Shown here: positions 51,926 through 53,231 of the stretch, piece by piece
Numbering within the stretch: position 1 is the first letter of the stretch
How the letters are laid out: each line of letters opens with the position of its first letter
Assembly: GCA_024709225.1 (NCBI GenBank)
Contig: JANJXC010000041.1
Location: 1-53,231, forward strand
Source: Gammaproteobacteria bacterium
GTDB lineage: Bacteria; Pseudomonadota; Gammaproteobacteria; Thiohalomonadales; Thiohalomonadaceae
Reading direction: 5' to 3'
Length of the DNA stretch: 53,231 nt
The notes under the pieces: generated by a model
Database searches by the model: none
Told to the model about the DNA's origin: nothing
What the model saw: only the letters and a program-made list of their open reading frames with translations
Made by a program: the position numbers and the translations under genes

Positions 51926-52168
51926 ATGGACACCCATTTCATCGACGACCTGGCGCAACGCCTGGCGGCCGCACTGCCGCCAGGACTGCATGCGCTCAGA
52001 AACGACATCGAACACAACTTCAATGCCGTGCTGCGCGCGCGGCTGGAAAAGCTCGACCTGGTGACGCGCGACGAATTCGACGCGCAGGCGCGGGTGCTGG
52101 CGCGCAGCCGCGCCAGGCTGGAAGAGCTGGAGAGAAAGATTGCCGAACTGGAGCAGCGCCTGTCGTAG
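51926..52168 (+). CDS. ubiK: Ubiquinone biosynthesis accessory factor UbiK
   Basis: An 80-residue coiled-coil protein of the UbiK/YqiC (BMFP) family. The N-terminal FIDDLAQRLAAALPPGLHALRNDIEHNFNAVL is an amphipathic membrane-binding stretch, and the C terminus RARLEELERKIAELEQRL is a trimer-forming coiled coil. UbiK helps the Ubi complex make ubiquinone. The start follows GTGGAGGATTTTC. It stands next to comM, a common gammaproteobacterial pairing. Confidence 0.93.
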   Translation: MDTHFIDDLAQRLAAALPPGLHALRNDIEHNFNAVLRARLEKLDLVTRDEFDAQARVLARSRARLEELERKIAELEQRLS

Positions 52169-52246
52169 GCGCTGTTCGGCACGGGGTGCGCCCCGTACAA
52201 TTTTCCGCGGGCAGCGACGCCCGCGCGCAACAACGGAACGGAAGCC

Positions 52247-53231
52247 ATGTCACTCGCCATCGTGCACAGCCGCGCCGCCGTGGGCATCGATGCCCCGCCG
52301 GTCGCGGTGGAGATCCACCTCGCCAACGGTCTGCCCGCCCTGTCCATCGTCGGACTGCCCGAGGCGGCGGTGAAGGAGAGCAAGGACCGCGTGCGCGGCG
52401 CCCTGCTCACCGCGCGCTTCGAGTTCCCCGCCCGCCGTATCACCATCAATCTGGCGCCAGCCGATCTGCCCAAGGAGGGCGGCCGCTTCGATCTGCCCAT
52501 CGCCGTGGGCCTGCTCGCCGCCTCCGGCCAGCTGCCGCGCGATGCGTTGCAGCGTTACGAATTCCTCGGTGAACTGGCCCTGTCCGGTGAGCTGCGCCCG
52601 GTGCGCGGCGTGCTGCCGGCGGCGCTCAAGGCGCGCGACCTGGGGCGTACCCTCATCGTGCCCGCCGCCAACGCCGACGAGGCGGCGCTGGTCAGCGAGG
52701 TCACGGTGCTGCCGGCCAGCCACCTGCTCGAGGTCTGCGCCCACCTGCGCGGCCACACCCTGCTCACGCCGCACAGGGCGCAGTTGCCCGACGGCCGCGG
52801 CGATGACCTGCCGGACATGGCCGACGTGCGCGGCCAGCACCAGGCGCGCCGCGCCCTGGAGGTGGCGGCCGCCGGTGGTCACAGCCTGCTCATGATCGGC
52901 CCGCCCGGCACCGGCAAGACCATGCTGGCCAGCCGGCTGCCGGGTATCCTGCCGCCGTTGAGCGAGGGGGAGGCGCTGGAGGCGGCCGCCATTGCCTCCA
53001 TCAGCGATCAGGGCTTCAATGCCGTGCGCTGGGGCCGGCGCGCGTTCCGCGCCCCGCACCACACCGCCTCCGGCGTGGCCCTGGTGGGTGGCGGCAGCCA
53101 CCCGCGCCCCGGCGAGATCTCCCTTGCCCACCACGGCGTGCTGTTCCTGGATGAGCTGCCGGAATTCGATCGCAAGGTGCTGGAGGTGCTGCGCGAGCCG
53201 CTGGAATCGGGGCGCATCACCATCTCGCGCG
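52247..53231 (+). CDS. comM: ComM/YifB Mg-chelatase-like AAA ATPase (3' end outside window)
   Basis: The first 328 residues of ComM, a hexameric helicase that drives branch migration during natural transformation. The N-terminal Lon-protease-like domain is [21 protein letters not shown] and [14 protein letters not shown]. Walker A is GPPGTGKT and Walker B is [19 protein letters not shown] and [19 protein letters not shown] match the family. The start follows GGAACGGAAGCC. The last part (about 170 residues) is cut off by the window edge. ComF also lies in the window. Confidence 0.95.
   Translation, partial: MSLAIVHSRAAVGIDAPPVAVEIHLANGLPALSIVGLPEAAVKESKDRVRGALLTARFEFPARRITINLAPADLPKEGGRFDLPIAVGLLAASGQLPRDALQRYEFLGELALSGELRPVRGVLPAALKARDLGRTLIVPAANADEAALVSEVTVLPASHLLEVCAHLRGHTLLTPHRAQLPDGRGDDLPDMADVRGQHQARRALEVAAAGGHSLLMIGPPGTGKTMLASRLPGILPPLSEGEALEAAAIASISDQGFNAVRWGRRAFRAPHHTASGVALVGGGSHPRPGEISLAHHGVLFLDELPEFDRKVLEVLREPLESGRITISR

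Overview
The window is about 53 kb of GC-rich chromosome from a chemolithoautotrophic gammaproteobacterium, most likely a sulfur oxidiser near Chromatiales/Ectothiorhodospiraceae. This rests on a form I RuBisCO with CbbQ/CbbO and no carboxysome genes, a form II RuBisCO with its own CbbQ/CbbO, an Allochromatium-type 2[4Fe-4S] ferredoxin, a DsrE-family lipoprotein, and a gammaproteobacterial core (coaD-rsmD, ftsY-ftsE-ftsX-rpoH, bioB-F-H-C-D). The lineage is inferred from gene content, not from a search. No rRNA, tRNA, CRISPR array or intact transposase was recognised.

Layout. 1-10.8 kb: CO2 fixation, with cbbL (cut by the window edge), cbbS, cbbQ, cbbO, two unknown small genes, a CcmM-like gamma carbonic anhydrase, then cbbM, cbbQ2 and cbbO2. 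10.9-16.6 kb: redox and nitrosative-stress genes (DsrE lipoprotein, cytochrome c, DUF302, Met-rich Spy/CpxP-like protein, Fe(II)/2OG dioxygenase, hemerythrin, DUF2249, NnrS-like membrane protein), with two FNR/DNR-type boxes. 16.7-30 kb: diguanylate cyclase, gamma-glutamyltransferase, ferredoxin, coaD, rsmD, an M16 peptidase pair, ftsY, ftsEX, a double-receiver GGDEF protein, and rpoH preceded by a CIRCE element. 30-36.9 kb: ZIP transporter, biotin operon, comF. 37-45 kb: an accessory island of secreted proteins, two of them SUMF1/FGE-fold paralogues without the catalytic cysteines, plus a lower-GC lipoprotein gene and a LuxR-type regulator. 45.2-49.3 kb: Fe(III) ABC transporter with Fur-like sites. 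49.3-53.2 kb: amtB-glnK-porin operon behind a sigma-54-type promoter, ubiK, and the start of comM/yifB.

How the genes work together. Each RuBisCO is paired with its own CbbQ-CbbO activase, and the gamma-CA may supply CO2. The hemerythrin/DUF2249/NnrS-like operon looks like an NO or low-oxygen response unit. Porin, PII protein and AmtB form a nitrogen-limitation unit.

The most striking window-wide structure is a set of long inverted-repeat intergenic elements of at least seven sequence families. They occupy most gaps inside operons, including every gap of the bio operon and both cbbQ-cbbO junctions, and some lie across stop codons.
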